57,414 nt of DNA. It comes from Hirudo medicinalis (taxonomy: Eukaryota > Annelida > Clitellata > Hirudinida > Hirudinidae). The stretch covers positions 31,959 to 89,372 of the forward strand of contig MPNW01000070.1 of NCBI GenBank assembly GCA_011800805.1, given 5' to 3'. The notes under the pieces are model-generated. The model had not been told where the DNA came from. It ran no database searches and saw nothing but the letters and a program-made list of their open reading frames with translations. Shown here in pieces: positions 11,746-24,798 of the stretch (within the stretch, counting starts at the first letter, position 1; the number at the start of each line of letters is the position of its first letter). Position numbers and translations under genes: made by a program.

Positions 11746-13248
11746 TTCGAGTTGTCTATGTGTTACATGGATTCTGCAAGCATGATTTTATAGCATTGTG
11801 GATGCAGAGTTTGAATTCTTAAAAGTATTATCTGAAATGTCACAAGCATAATTTGATTGAAGAAAATACTTTTTTTCACTTTGTTTTTGTAGCTTAAGAG
11901 CTATTATCTTCCATCTTGGATGCGCTTGCTGTTTGAAGATGTTTGCAATTAATTTATAATAAATGATTAGGCATCTAATTATAATCTACATATTTCATCT
12001 TTTCTTTTCAAATTATTGTGAACATTTATATTCAGAATGTTTAAGTTTCCTTTATTTTTGATGCAAATTTCCTTTCAAATTTAATTTAAGTTGCAAGAAA
12101 TCATCTTTTTATCAAGAAATCTCCTTCTTTACATGTTTGAGATCAAAAGAGGTTCATTGCTATCGATCTAATGGAATACATGGAGACCTTGGCTAATGAT
12201 GGTGATGATCTTGCTAATGCCAGTAGTTATGCAGGTTTTGATCATTTTGATAAGGAATCAAGCTGCTACGATAAAGACTGTTTTCCAAATGTCGTAATCA
12301 TTTTTTATACTTTTGATATTTCTAATGGATTATAAAATTCACAATCGCTCGATAAGTTTAAGTGATGCCATAAATTGTAAAAATCGAGATTTTTGTCTAA
12401 GGTCAACAGATTTGTTGCTGGCCAATGCCTTTGCTGTTTGATGACATGCCTCGACATCGGTGCTTTAATTTTAAACTTATTGTTATTTTACTGCTAGTCA
12501 TTTGGTGCACTGTGATATCTTGAGTGGCACAATTTCAGATATTTGATAGCCTTTTTATTGATATTTTGAATATTTATTTTGTATGTCCAATCAGATTTTT
12601 TCTCATATCAATGCGTTTCAATATTGTTTTCAATGCATTTTTATACAATTTTGCGATATTTATTGCAATATATTTTTAATAATTGTTTCACAGGTTCGAA
12701 GACAACTTGCATTCTGTTGTGACGCTTTCGTTCGAAGCTTTTTGTTGATTCAGAGTCAATTTTAATTGCTACAAGAAATGCAAACTTTTTTCTGTCTTAC
12801 TTTGCACTTAAAAACTATAGAAAAGCTTTCTTGGGTTGGGAACGAGTGAGAAAGTAGAGTAGGGGACCAGGGCTCAGTGGCAGCTATAATATGGTTATAG
12901 TCGTAGTTATAGTTGACCCTTGATGGTTTCACCTACCTAAGCAATACAAGTCGTTTTTTGGACAGTTCAACTTCGTAATCAAAAGAAAAAAAATTGCTGG
13001 AAAATCTTGCTCGATGTAGGTTGAAAAGTTCATTATGATGCGCTTAAACCATAATAGCAAGCGGACGACAAATGCTAAAGTGTTTTTTAAATTACTCGCA
13101 GTTTTAGTTGTAAAAAAAAAAAGTATGTAAATTTGACGAGTTAAATTAATTGGATTCTAAATTCTTCTGCTGAACTTAGGCCTCGGAATTTTAGCCTGTG
13201 TTTACTCAGAACCGTCAATAGCGAAACGATATTTGGTGGCACCGAGCA

Positions 13249-15102
13249 ATGGCAGACGACAAGAAAGACGAGAAATTCGTGGAACCCGAAGAAATTGAGG
13301 AAAATTTGGAGTTTCCGGATGGAGCATCAATCGCCAAAGAGGTGGAAATGATAGAGTTTACGTCAAATAACCGTTTTCCACTCAATGATTCATTTAGCAT
13401 TGTCTCTGCGCAACAACCGCGGACATACATGTATATTGATGGCTATATAAACTTTAAATAACAAAAATGAAAAGGTTCCATAGCGAATTCGTTCTTGATC
13501 GCCTATTAACAGTCAAAGCAGATTCATTTTAAACTCGACTCGAATATTTGTATAACTACTGCGAAGTACTTGCCGTTCGTGAAATTGTTCGCATCGCAAT
13601 TGTTGTATAAGTGCGTTTGCCAAACCTAAAATGATGACTTTGTTGAAATTTCTAAATGCTCTCTGCAGATAGAAGATGATATCAACCAACAAATGCAAAT
13701 GCACTTTTCAAGACTCGAGAATGACGTACGTGACGTCTTCAGCCAGAAATTGGAATCAATTGAATCAAGTCTCACCAATCAATTGTCTGATAGGGTTTGT
13801 TTTAGAAATAACTTTTTATGGTTAACAATAAAAACTTAAGTTCTTGTATTAACAGTCTGGGCTTTCACTTTCTTAGGTGCTAACAGCACAGTCAGACATC
13901 CTGAAGACCAACAAAATATTTCGTGAGATCTGCCGACCACTTGGAGCTAGGTGGAAGGAGTTGTTCCTGTTGCTGACCAAGGGACTGGATAAGGAAAAGG
14001 TTGAAGGAGAGATTAAGCTCATTGAAAAGCAGAGTCCTCTAATGCAGCCTTACAAAAGTCTCATGAGTTGGAAGGTAAAATACATCTATCGCCAACATGG
14101 TCTCTCTGTTTGTTCATCTCATATTTAAGTTTCGACCAGTTCATCATATTGTGTTTATAAGTATTATTAATGTCTTACAATTTTACAGTTTTGGTGTTCT
14201 AAAAAGGCCTTTTAATAATATTCATTAGGAGCTAAAGGGGACTTCCTTTGTTGTGGATGAATTGACTCCTGCACTGAGAAATTTGGGTCTGAACGATCTT
14301 GTCGATAAAGTCGACATCATCCTCCATCGTTAGATTATTTATATCTTTTTTGTATCGGATGAATTAGTGTATGTGATGATTATTATTATTATCATTATTA
14401 TTATTATTATTATAATTCCATCATCTTATCCCAGCTTTCAAGTAGTTTAATTTTGGAAATTTGTTTTTAATATAGGCGATTCCAAGGACGACCTTTTCGA
14501 CCTCTCTAGCATCGGCAAGTCGCTCAACCCTGAGCAGGATGCTACCTTTGGGGCATCCTCGAGAGCCAGAGAGACTCCACCGAGGAGCAGCCGAAGCAGC
14601 GTGCCCGTGACGAGAACAAGGACGATCAGTGGTGAAAGTGGTGCTTCGGCTGCCGAGAGTTCTCTGGTTGTCTCGAAGGATCAAAATCTTGAAGCTGCTG
14701 CATCCTCTCCCTTTTCGCCTCCTGCTGCCGAGCCCGCTAGCCCAGAAGGTGGTGAGTTAATTAGTGCCAGTACCTCCGTGAGTTCTTGGGTATACAAAAT
14801 GCATTAAATCACATTTAGTCATGTCTCTATTCCCAGGAGCCCTTGATGACAGACATCTCCTTTTCCTTGCTAAGAAGATTGGTGACACCTGGGACAAGCT
14901 TGCCAAGGAATTGAAAGTCCCGAAAGAGGATGTCTCCGACATTATGACTTCCGAGGGATCGATGAACTATCAAGGTGCCTTCAGAATGCTCTGGATCTGG
15001 AGAGAATCCAGTTCCAACAATACCGAAGGGAGTCTCGAACTCCTGACCTCTGCTCTGGTAAAGATTGGAAGGCCCGACCTCGTAAGCCTTCTGAAGTCTT
15101 AA
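13249..15102 (+). CDS. protein with two death-like domains (about 6 exons)
   Basis: Exons are 13249 to about 13341 (donor uncertain), 13669-13794, 13877-14074, 14229-14328, 14476-14751 and 14837-15102. From exon 2 onward the phases close. The N-terminus is acidic (MADDKKDEKFVEPEE). A predicted coiled stretch follows (MHFSRLENDV to LTNQLSDR). Then comes a death-fold-like domain with FREICRPLGARWKELFLLL and MSWKELKG, running to the acidic/basic end DLVDKVDIIL. A Ser/Pro-rich linker with RTRTISGESGAS follows. The second death-fold domain has FLAKKIGDTWDKLAKEL, WIWRE and a C-terminal RPDLVSLLKS. Death domains assemble signalling platforms in apoptosis and innate immunity. I do not recognise an orthologue. 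The total is about 350 residues. The weak point is the exon 1 donor, and an extra small exon is possible. Confidence 0.65.
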
Positions 15103-16301
15103 ATGGGTCATGTTGTTGCTCAAGGCTCGAGGTTTTATTTGAGTTATGTACTTGCAAGTTAGGAGTCTTATAATATATTAATGTCGTGTTAGCGTTATGA
15201 TTATTGCTTAACGACCTATCATTTTCTGCAACACCATGGAATTGTAATTATTGCCAAATGTCATTCAGAAGTGCAAAAAATTCTAGTGCGACATCATCTA
15301 ACATGAGTTTCCAGTATTAACGTTATCATCGTTGAATGTCATCATCCTCTTAAATCCAAGATGTAAAGCAAGTTGGCAAAGATGTTTTGTTCTGTCCACG
15401 TTCCCACCTTTCCTGCATGTCGATTTCATTTTCGTGTCATTTCTCCTGACAATTTGCGATGCCGTCATCTCTCGTCGTGTCAAAATTCTGCGGTAGCGTC
15501 TACTGCCACCATGACATTGTAGGTGGCCTCAGTTCATTGCATTTCTTGAAGACATTGTTATACTTTCATTGTTGATTTTTATTCATTCATTATCCAGTAG
15601 TGGACGTCCATTTCAAGACAACAACTTTGTTTTCCTGAATTGTTGAATCTCGACAATAAAATAGCAGGTTCGGGACCTGCTCGACGGAGATTTTATTGTA
15701 GAAATTTTCTCATTCTGATTTTGGAGAGATTGATAAACAATCATTACCACTCGCTCACTCACACTGTTATTTTTGATCATGATTCTCAGTGACAAATGTT
15801 GGTTCACTTGATTTGTGGGGTTCATTATTCTTGTGATTATAGTATGATCTTAATGAGAAGTTTTCATCATTTATTATCTTAATTGTTGCTTTGGATATTA
15901 AGCTTTGAATGTACTTAGGCCAACTGAAGGAGAAGTACATCAATAATTTGCTGATATTTCCTTCAAGAATCTATATTTAGAGAAGATCTTTGATTGGCTC
16001 AATTTTGATCGTTGCTTTCGTCAGCTGCCGAAAACCAGTACCGTTTAGTTAACTCGAGGTGGTCTAATTTGCATATTCGTGATCATTTCTTCTGTTATAA
16101 TATATCTCCTAATCTGCATAATGTGTGCCCATTAAATTGGTTCCATCTTATAAACGTCTGGTATTCAGTGTCAATAAAATATTTCCGAACTTCTTGAATA
16201 AATTTATAAAAATCTCATAAACACACAAGGGGACATTTCTTTGACTTTTAATGAAAGCAACTTGTGCATACTAATCGGGGTCAGTTCGTAGGTCGTGCCA
16301 A
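15103..16301. other. convergent interval between the death-domain gene and MRPL17
   Basis: About 1.2 kb between two facing stop codons. It is AT-rich, with no exon, repeat or RNA gene that I can support beyond the expected 3'UTRs. Confidence 0.5.
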
Positions 16302-17650
16302 TCAGACACTAGTTCCTTCGTCCTGCTGGTCATTTTCTGGAACCATCTTTCGGCTGGAGTTGTACAACTCTTGCTTCTTTAGTTTGATGCTTTCTTCTGA
16401 TTCCGTTCGAATTTCATCCAATAGGATGTTGATAATGTTGTTTTTTAACTGGGGCTGCTTTGGAATCATTGATGGGAGAGGGTTACCTGTCCATTACGAG
16501 AAAGAAACAGTTCAATGATATTCCTAAATACTTTCATAGTTGATGGTAATGCGCATTTAATAAAGACAATTCGTTTATGTGCTCTGGAAATGATTCAATG
16601 TAAAAGCCAGCCAAATCTGATGGATTGATGATTCTGAACTAGTTCAAATTGCACAAAGTGGCCTCTCACCTTTGAGTTCAAGGACTCCCATAGAAATCCC
16701 CTTCCCAGGGTAAGTTCTGGGTAACTGGAGCAATCGTGTGAAACATCTGTCGTATTTTTCATACCTTGGGGCAAGTTCCTTAAACAGCTTGTGGATCATG
16801 TCCTTCTCCTGAAATGTATAACAATTGAGAAGCCATGCAAACAAGAACTGATCTAATGTTATGATGGTTCTCTACGGGTTACCTAATATTAATATCATTA
16901 ATTTAGAATAAAAGCATTGAAAACAATTCCACATATTCAAAGCCCTAAAGTTCGACATATGAACTCCGGCGAAAACTGTGAATGCAACATTGAAGTATCA
17001 GTTTTGTTTGTAACAATTTTTATTTATTAAATAACAGTTGGCTGAGTTTATGTGAATATGGATTCAAGTTGAGGTGAAGAATGAAGCACTTTAGATACAT
17101 TTGTTTAATTATATCAATTTGGTCAGTGATCCAATGCATGACAAATCAGTTCGTGGGTCAAGAATACATATTTCACAACAATAATTATGGTCATTAACAT
17201 AATAATGAGCCGCATTATAACATCAATTCGCAAACGAAAAAGTTAAATTAAAAACAATATAAATTAGTATAAAGCCAACCAAGAGCCAATTATCAAGCAT
17301 TTCCATTGTTGGTTTGTGCTTGTCTCCATGCTTTTGAGCTTCCATGATGATCTTTAAATGTTTAAAATGTATTAAAGAAAGTCAAAATAATTGCACTAAG
17401 CAGCAAAAGCTCCAAAGTCATATAACTAAAACTTGTACTATTATGAAATATTTCATAAATGAAATCCACAAACTAGCTCAGCATAGCCTCTGGCTTCATC
17501 CAGATAAAATGATTTGTCTTCAACCCTTTCGTATCTAAATAAATCCGTCACAATCCTTCTTAGCTTGTTTATTCTGCCCTGAGGACCACTGCCAGTCCCC
17601 TCAGCCTTGGGCATGTTACGATGACGGTTTCTGAAAACAATCCTCAGCAT
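16302..17650 (-). CDS. MRPL17: mitochondrial ribosomal protein L17, bL17m (4 exons)
   Basis: Minus-strand exons 17650-17474, 17351-17280, 16808-16670 and 16486-16302 give 190 residues. The core matches L17: GRINKLRRIVTDLFRYERVE, then LDEARGYAELI, DNWLLEKDMIHKLFKELAPR, and TRLLQLP with VLELKGNPLP. The human protein has the equivalent RGYAEKLIDY and KDLIPKLFQVLAPRY segments. The third exon appears to end at a stop (16644), but its GTGAGA donor fits and exon 4 continues the human-like KGN-P-LP tail in phase. The product is a large-subunit mitoribosomal protein near the exit tunnel. The start at 17650 is chosen because the next upstream Met adds a poly-Lys run. Its start lies 421 bp from DCTN4, head-to-head. 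Confidence 0.9.
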
Positions 17651-18071
17651 CTCCTTTTTTTTTAAACTTCGGACCGATGGCAGACAACGCACCCCAATAT
17701 CGTTTATCAGAGAAAGTAAACAATGTCAAAGGAAAATAACCTCTGGCAAAGTGTTACTTTGTGAATTAGCAAGACATTTAAATAATTTATTTTTTATGTG
17801 AAATTTGAACCTAACTTAAGTTTATTAAAAATAAATAATAATTAAATATTGATTAAAAATTTATGTGGACATTTGTTGAATCGTTAGACCCTTTTAATTT
17901 GTTGATGATTGGGATTTTTCACTCTATTAGTGTGATTTAAAAAATAAAATTTTGTTTAAATAAAGACAATATTAATAAATTATTTTATCATACACAGGCT
18001 TGCCGACTGTTTACGTCTTGCGCATATTCCCGTGATGAGCTTTGGTATTTTAAAAATAAACACAGGGAAAC
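17651..18071. promoter_or_regulatory. shared upstream region of MRPL17 and DCTN4
   Basis: A 421-bp AT-rich interval between divergent start codons, with the two 5'UTRs included. No core promoter element is obvious. The promoter role is inferred from position. Confidence 0.4.
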
Positions 18072-20615
18072 ATGGCTACTTTTATGAACACGGAATGTGT
18101 AAAATATGTTTCTAGTGGTGGTATTGCACCTCTGTGTGAGCTGGCCTTTTGTAGACATTGTTTGGAGCTGAGGTCAAAATTATGCGTCTTCCACGAAGTA
18201 ATTTTTTGTCTGGTTCTCTCATTCATGATGTTGTCTGGAAGTCCGGATGACTTCTGATATTGGTTTATGGCCTTGGCAATTTAAACGCATGACGACACTG
18301 AATGTTTAACACATTATAATTACAGCAATTTTTGTTGACATATTAAAGGTGGATTCCTTGTACTGCCCCAACTGCCTGGAAAATATGCCAGCTGCTGAGG
18401 CAAAGGCGAGAAAAAACAGGTTCATAGAAAAGCAGTAGCAAACTCATAAAGTAGTTGATGAGTACAAAAGCAAAATTTTATTAACTGGTTTTTGTGTAAT
18501 TTTTAGATCAGTAGTATTTATCTGCTAAGTCATTTGTCAGTTAAATTTCTTCTTATTATACTCTGACATGTATGTACAATCTATGTTTTATTTCCAATAT
18601 TATCACTATGAATAACAAATACTTAATTTAAAAAAAAAAACCATATCCTTAGCGAATCAATAAACTATTTTCAAAGCCATGTTTCTTTGATTTACCACCA
18701 GATGTGCCAGCTGTTTTGACTGTCCTAGCTGCAATAATGCTCTGTCAGTGAGGGCAACCTCTGTTATGATGGAGAACCCCACATCTGAGGGTCCGGGCAC
18801 TCCCAGGAAGGCCTTCTACCTCGCCTGTGGCTTCTGTAGGTGGACTTCCAGAGATGTTGGCATCAAGGACCAGTCAGTCTGTGAGTAAAAACGAATTTAA
18901 ACATCACAGTATTTATTTTTTATCAGTACCTGATTAGTTGAAAAGTGGATTTTTACATTTTTTTGTGAATTAGTGGATCTAAAAATAATTTGTGCATGAT
19001 TCAATATTTGTATTATGTGTTGTTATTTCTTATTTATAGCTTCTGGTGGGTGGCCTGACCAAGTGAATCCTCATACACAGAGGGTTTGCTCATCTGTTTA
19101 CAATTTGTTTAAAATTCACCCATGCAAACTTTATTAGTGAACGACGACTGATCGTTGCTTCTTGTAATTAAGATTTTTTTTAAAAGTTAACTATTATTAT
19201 CAATATTAATTAATTAACCATACTTTCATTAATTGTTATTAATTAATTCCTGAGTGGTAGCTAATTAAAAAAAAGATGTCTTAATTACACGAAAGAATGA
19301 TTACAAGAATAATTGTCAACAAAACTCAAAGTATACTTAAATTCTACACCATAATCAACAGATAGCCTCTCTGATAGACTATTACAAGCAGTTTGCACTC
19401 AAAGAACTCCAGGAAAAAGAGAAGAAGAGGTTCAGAAGAAAGAGCTATCTCCAACTTCCGGTCAGTGGTTCAACTCCTGGAGATGGTGAAATGGATCTCT
19501 TGTAATTGGCTATTCAAGGTTATGAGCTGGTGACCTTTTGCCATTTCAGGATAAGTATGGCTTTGGACATCTGTCAGTTAAGAGAAGAGCAGGACTTAGC
19601 CTTAATCTCATGTAAGCATTACGACTTTCTCTCTCTCTATAATATGCAATCATAATCATGCAACATTATTAGATCATGACTGAAAATGTAGCTGTTATTA
19701 ATTGTGATGGCATTTGACATGTTGTACACAGCACAATAGTATTTGACATGTTGTACATTACGATGACATTCGAGGTGTCGTATATATTGCAATGGTATTT
19801 GATTACGTTGTGCAAGTACATTAATTGGTACTTGCATCACATGACATTTACAGTAACACTTAGCATTACAATTGTTGATTACTATGACATTGTAATTATT
19901 AACAAAATCGATCGGCAGAAAGGACCAGAGTGACATCAGCCTGCCCGACATTGAGCCGAGCAAGACTTCGGAGGAGTTCCCCGAACTCCCTGACGATTAC
20001 TTCACCACCCCATTGAACCTGGCCCAAGGTTTTTAAACGCTGGTTTAACATTATTAATATTATTTTTATTATTAATATTATTTTTATTATTAATATTATT
20101 TTTATTATTAATGTTATTTTTATTATTAATTTTATTTTTATTATTAATTTTGTTTTTATTGATTTAGAACACATGATAATATTGTTATTCTTTAAAAGTC
20201 TATTTTCCTTATTTTAAAGTGTGCAATGATTAATCTTGCTAATGATAAAATCACGATCAAAATAATTCACATCCCCATCATGACATAAGACGATTAAAGG
20301 ATGGAATTATTATTATTATTATTATTATTATTGTTGTTGTTGTTATTATTATTATTACATTGCCAGTAACTATTACTAAAACTGCCACAATGTCATTATA
20401 AATGACAATTTGTCTCCCGTCAACAGTGAACAACATTAAGCAACGTCTGGCCAATCCAGAGTTCCAGCCGATCACGGCGCAAGATCTCTACCCAACCCAT
20501 AAGCACATGCTCGTCAAGAGGTCGCAGAGATGCAAGGTCAGTCATCTGGGAAGGATTTGATTGTAAATTTATGAATGACATTTGTTTAAACGAAGTGGAA
20601 TTAATTAACTGATGC

Positions 20616-20648
<33 letters not shown>

Positions 20649-22056
20649 TGTTTAATATTAATGATCAAAGGAATGTGAGCACAACCTCTGCAGGCCAGAG
20701 TACAACCCTTCAGCCATCAAGTTCAAGATCCAATTGGTGGCCATGTAAGATTATTTTTAATTTCTAGATTTAACTTGCATACTTGTTACTATTATTATTA
20801 TTATTATTATTAATATTATTATTATTATTAATATTGTTTCTATTTGGTTGTTTATATATTGTTATTATTAGTTCTCTTGTTAATTTACATAAGCCTCTCT
20901 GGCAATCAATAATCTAATGGGATCGTAATGATCGATGAGCAACTTCTAAAGTTTGTGTCATTCTATTTCTTGTCAGTCATCACGTCCCGGAAGTGAGAAT
21001 CATGAGCCTGCCAGTGCTGAAGGCAAACCAGGTACTCGTGCATATTCGTAGATATTAATTAGCTGCCGAAAGATTTAATGCAGTAGTAAGAATCAATAAT
21101 GATTAGCATCTTGGTTATTTTTTATTGCATATTGAATATTCATGACTGTTTATTTTAATGATAGATGAGTCAGGTGGTTCTTACCCTCACCAACCCTCTC
21201 GAGGTCAGCGTCACTGTCACCCTGCACACCTTCGACCCCGACCAAGATGACTTCTCAACTGCCAGGGTGAGTTCCGAGTAATGGCAACGGCTGTGACGAC
21301 CATTGTGACGTTTGACATTGAATAAGGTTTCGTCGCAGTAGTTAATGCTTGCCTTCATTCATTCATTCATTCTTATCCTCTCGATCGACAGATGGTGCTG
21401 CCGGAAAGCGAGCTGCAGTTGGGCAGGATGGAGGACGGGTCGGAACTCGAAGAGTCCCCGACCTTCGAGGATGATCCAAGGTCAGGCAAAATAATGATTT
21501 GTTTACTTAACCATCAACATTTAACAATTTATTGGTTATGTTATTACTTGTCAGCCAATAACTTTGCATGACGTTGCAAAGACTCAAATAGTGGTGTTGG
21601 TACATTTGAAAGTTAAGCATTATCAAGTAACCATTAGCTTAGCACGTAATTTCAATCAGTTAGAATAATTTTTCAAACAACTGCAGCGTGGTAGCGTTCC
21701 GAAAAGCCAACAAGTTGGGGGTGTTTGCTTCTGTGACTCCACTGCACGAAAAAGGAGAGGTCAAGGTGAGGTCATGGGTCGATAATTTGACCCATCAAGA
21801 CTTTGCAAACTAAGAGGAAACGTTTACAAATTCCACTAAAATATTTCACCTCAGACTTTTAGTATAATTCCATCATTCATTCGACCTTGTCCACTTCTTC
21901 TTTAATCGAAACAACCCTCGCAACCAGGTCAAGTTCCGCATGCGCCACAACTACACGAAGAGGATGGTGACCATTCCCGAGAAGGAGATGAAGGACGTCG
22001 AAGTCAACTGGCTCGAGCACGTCGTCCAAGTCAATTTCGGCAACATAGAGGAATGA
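18072..22056 (+). CDS. DCTN4: dynactin subunit 4, p62 (14 exons)
   Basis: Fourteen exons join in phase: 18072-18197, 18349-18419, 18702-18880, 19040-19083, 19362-19460, 19550-19611, 19919-20028, 20427-20536, 20671-20744, 20977-21031, 21165-21266, 21392-21480, 21687-21765 and 21928-22056. They give 442 residues against 460 in human. The N-terminal zinc-binding cysteines are present ([33 protein letters not shown]). So are [15 protein letters not shown], the [16 protein letters not shown] and [18 protein letters not shown] blocks, and PEVRIMSLP. Dynactin is the dynein cofactor, and p62 sits in its pointed-end complex with Arp11, p25 and p27. Intron 7 carries an 18-bp minisatellite and intron 8 a GAT run. 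Confidence 0.97.
20050..20160. repeat. 18-bp AT-rich minisatellite in DCTN4 intron 7
   Basis: About six tandem copies of an 18-bp unit, attattaatattattttt, with substitutions accumulating towards the 3' side. It lies wholly within the intron between DCTN4 exons 7 and 8. Confidence 0.85.
20617..20648. repeat. GAT trinucleotide run in DCTN4 intron 8
   Basis: An uninterrupted run of about ten GAT units, ending shortly before the exon 9 acceptor at 20670. Confidence 0.85.
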
Positions 22057-22708
22057 ATGGCACGCGATCGCCCAATTAATTCTCTGCTTCATTGCAATTG
22101 GTCAATTTAGATCTGCTTGTCTACTTCTCAATGGCTTATCTGGTCGTCTTGAATGACATTAATACACATGTTCGAGCACCATCCAATAGAATTGCTTCTT
22201 ATATCTTCCCAGAAGTCACATTGACACTCTATTGGTTGGTGATAGGTCAAGGATTTTAGGTGATTGGTCGATTAATTTTTAGGTCACGTCATGACCAGTG
22301 TGGTTGAGGTTTCTCGAACGTCCAATAATCATCTCACAATCTTCTTTTTCGTTGTTTGCAAGAAAAAAATGATCGAAACGATACAATCAAATGCTTTGAA
22401 TTTTGGAGATTTGCGTCGTCTTTGCATTTATCACGTCGCATAAAATTCTACGATGTTCAGCAACACACAGAACACATAGCTAAAGGTGACCAAATCGGGA
22501 TATGAGCTTCATCAAGATGGAAACGATGTATCAATGAGACACAATTTTAAGCGATGACGTCGTGTATTGATTTGATGAACTGAGCAAAGGTGGGTTACGA
22601 CAAGGGCGAGCCGGCGTTCATTGTGTCTGGTCACCGGGCGATGGACGTCACTATGACTTCGACGATTATTACGATGGAAGGCGAATCTCGGGTCTTTGGT
22701 CGGCGTTT
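22057..22708. other. convergent 3' interval between DCTN4 and NFU1
   Basis: About 650 bp between two facing stop codons. The portion nearest NFU1 (about 22560-22700) is CpG-richer and is probably NFU1 3'UTR. No extra gene is supported. Confidence 0.5.
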
Positions 22709-24798
22709 TTAAGCGATGTTGGTGTCTCCTTCGTCGTCGCTCACCTGTAGGTAGACGACAAGTTGTTACATCTAACCTCCCGACAACAATGCGAGCAAAA
22801 TATTTTTGAAGGTAATGAGTTGGAAAATGGTGGCAGGAGCACTTTCAGATTGCCCTTCCGCCATTGCAAAGTGTTACGATGACATTATCGACCTCTGACC
22901 TGTTGAACTTCGATGACCTCTGGGACGTAAAACTGCAGCATGTTCTGCACCCCGTTCTTGAGGGTCACCACGGAACTCGGGCAGCTGGTGCAGGAGCCCT
23001 GCATCTTCACCTTCACGATGCCCTCGTCAAAGCTCTGCACAAGGAGGGGATTATCGGGTTGATAAGTTAATGTCTCCTTATGATAACAAAATGCGAGATT
23101 TGCATAATGACGCACTGATGCAACTTGTTATTATTATTATTATTATTATTATTACAACTGGCAGTTATTATGATAATTGTCACATTTTAAAAATAATTAA
23201 ATAATTGGCCAGATAACTATCACAATGCTGATCGACAGCAGCTGATTTTATCGCTTTTCCCCCAAAAAAGAATATTTCACGAGCTGCAATGGAGGATTTT
23301 GAATCCAAGACCTAAGGACCAGTTGCTAAGTTTGCACCGGCACCATGCCACCCACCACAAAATGTATGTCTCCTCCATCCTCTTGCACGGTCGGTCGAAT
23401 CTTTGTGTCCAGCAGTTCCTTGATCATGGCCACTGCCTCTGAATCATCGTCATCTGGATGGCAATAATCAATGAAGACTAGCTTAGCTACTATGGGTAGT
23501 CCCAACATTTATAAAATAATTAATATATTATTCTTATTTTTAGGGAAAAACCACTTAAATGCCACAGATTTCATATTATCTTCAGTAAAGGCCGATTTCT
23601 TAATAAGACTTGCAACATGTTTTACCACAATAATTTTTATTTTATAATAATAATAATAATCGTACAATCAACAGCCAGCATCACCATCATCTTGACTGAC
23701 CTCTGGGGTTCTTGGCATCCCCAACAGCACCGATGGTCTCCTTCATGACAGGGAGGTTGGTGGCGTAGAAATCCATGATGGTCGCAAATATGCTCGGCTT
23801 CAGAACCATCCATTCCAGTTTGTCGTCGTCGTCCTAAGAAGAGTCAGATTGTTAAAGACGTCATGTTCGTTCTAAGTAGCTGTAATTCCTATCAACATCA
23901 TAATTATTATTAGTGTCATAATCTTACAACACCTCATACTAGTGACATGGATGCACAAGTGAGATTGGCTAAATACGAATGCTTACAGATTGCCCGTCAT
24001 GTCATCAATTCCCATTTGATGGGTCTCGTAATTGTTAATCGTGTTACTTTAGTAATTCTATCGGCATTTTATCGATCTCAACGTCGTGAACAACTGAAAA
24101 TAAAGCTCGACAACCTTTGTCACCGTTATGAAGTCAGGACCAAAGAAGACACTCTTCACTCCTTTGATGGTAAAGAGTCTCCTTGAGGTAAGAGTGATAA
24201 TCTTCGTGATTATGATTGTAAAGGTGGGGTTTTAAGGGTTAAACACAAAACTCAAATATAAAAACAAAATTTAGAAAAATTAATTTGACATTGGTGCCAT
24301 CATGCATTGCAATGCTGAAATCTGGGTCATTATCAACCATCATAATTGGTAAAAAAATAATATTGAATTTCCTCCTTCATCACCATGTGTCTCAATGTTA
24401 CTATCACCTTAATGATTACCTTCATCACTCTTGATTTACTAACTTGGCAAGATGAGATGAGCTGGCTTTACTGGCATTGGAGAAGTCCAAGGTACCATTT
24501 CCAAGGACTGGTTTTCCAGGTATAAACTTGATGCTGTTTGGGTTTGGAGTCTCCTGGCTCTGTATGAACATCAAGGCAGCTGTAAAAGAATTTAACAAAT
24601 TTTTTGAAAATCATCATAAAACTTTCTGCTCATCTTTTAGTTCCAGGTGATAAAGACATTCAAAGGCATTAATTTTTACGTGAACTCACTTTTCGAAAGA
24701 TGAATCTCACGGGCGGTTCGTCCATTTTTTCTAAGTATCTGTGAAATGCTTGGATGCTTCCAAGTGTTGAAGCTGCGTTTGAAAAATATGCATATCAT
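22709..24798 (-). CDS. NFU1: NFU1 iron-sulfur cluster scaffold/carrier (7 exons)
   Basis: Minus-strand exons 24798-24690, 24579-24444, 24181-24115, 23833-23701, 23453-23356, 23034-22900 and 22744-22709 give 237 residues. The Arg/Lys-rich start ([10 protein letters not shown] onward) suits a mitochondrial presequence. The Nfu N-terminal domain follows ([35 protein letters not shown]). The NifU-like domain comes next ([20 protein letters not shown]), with the cluster-binding motif CTSC at residues 196-199. A 12-codon last exon gives [11 protein letters not shown], like the acidic human end. Without it, exon 6 would run to a false stop at 22885. NFU1 delivers [4Fe-4S] clusters to lipoyl synthase, SDHB and other mitochondrial targets. 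A decayed copy of exon 3 lies upstream at about 25516-25690. Confidence 0.95.

Larger units (their letters stand above)
9120..13248. other. 4.1-kb interval without a supported gene
   Basis: Most of this stretch is AT-rich with stop codons in all frames. It contains the RBM33 3'UTR and a CpG-richer patch at about 9340-9660 that is open in several frames. It also has an ATT-type microsatellite at about 10527-10553, a tRNA-like relic at 11645-11745 and a 54-codon ORF at 12171-12335. None of these assembles into a gene I can defend. Confidence 0.5.

Noticed and set aside
16644..16669. MRPL17 ending at 16644
   Set aside because: The exon has a strong GTGAGA donor, and the next exon gives the family KGN-LP tail in phase.
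22885..22899. NFU1 ending VRGR at 22885
   Set aside because: The stop is reached by reading past a good GTCAGA donor. The 12-codon exon at 22744-22709 restores the acidic family C-terminus.
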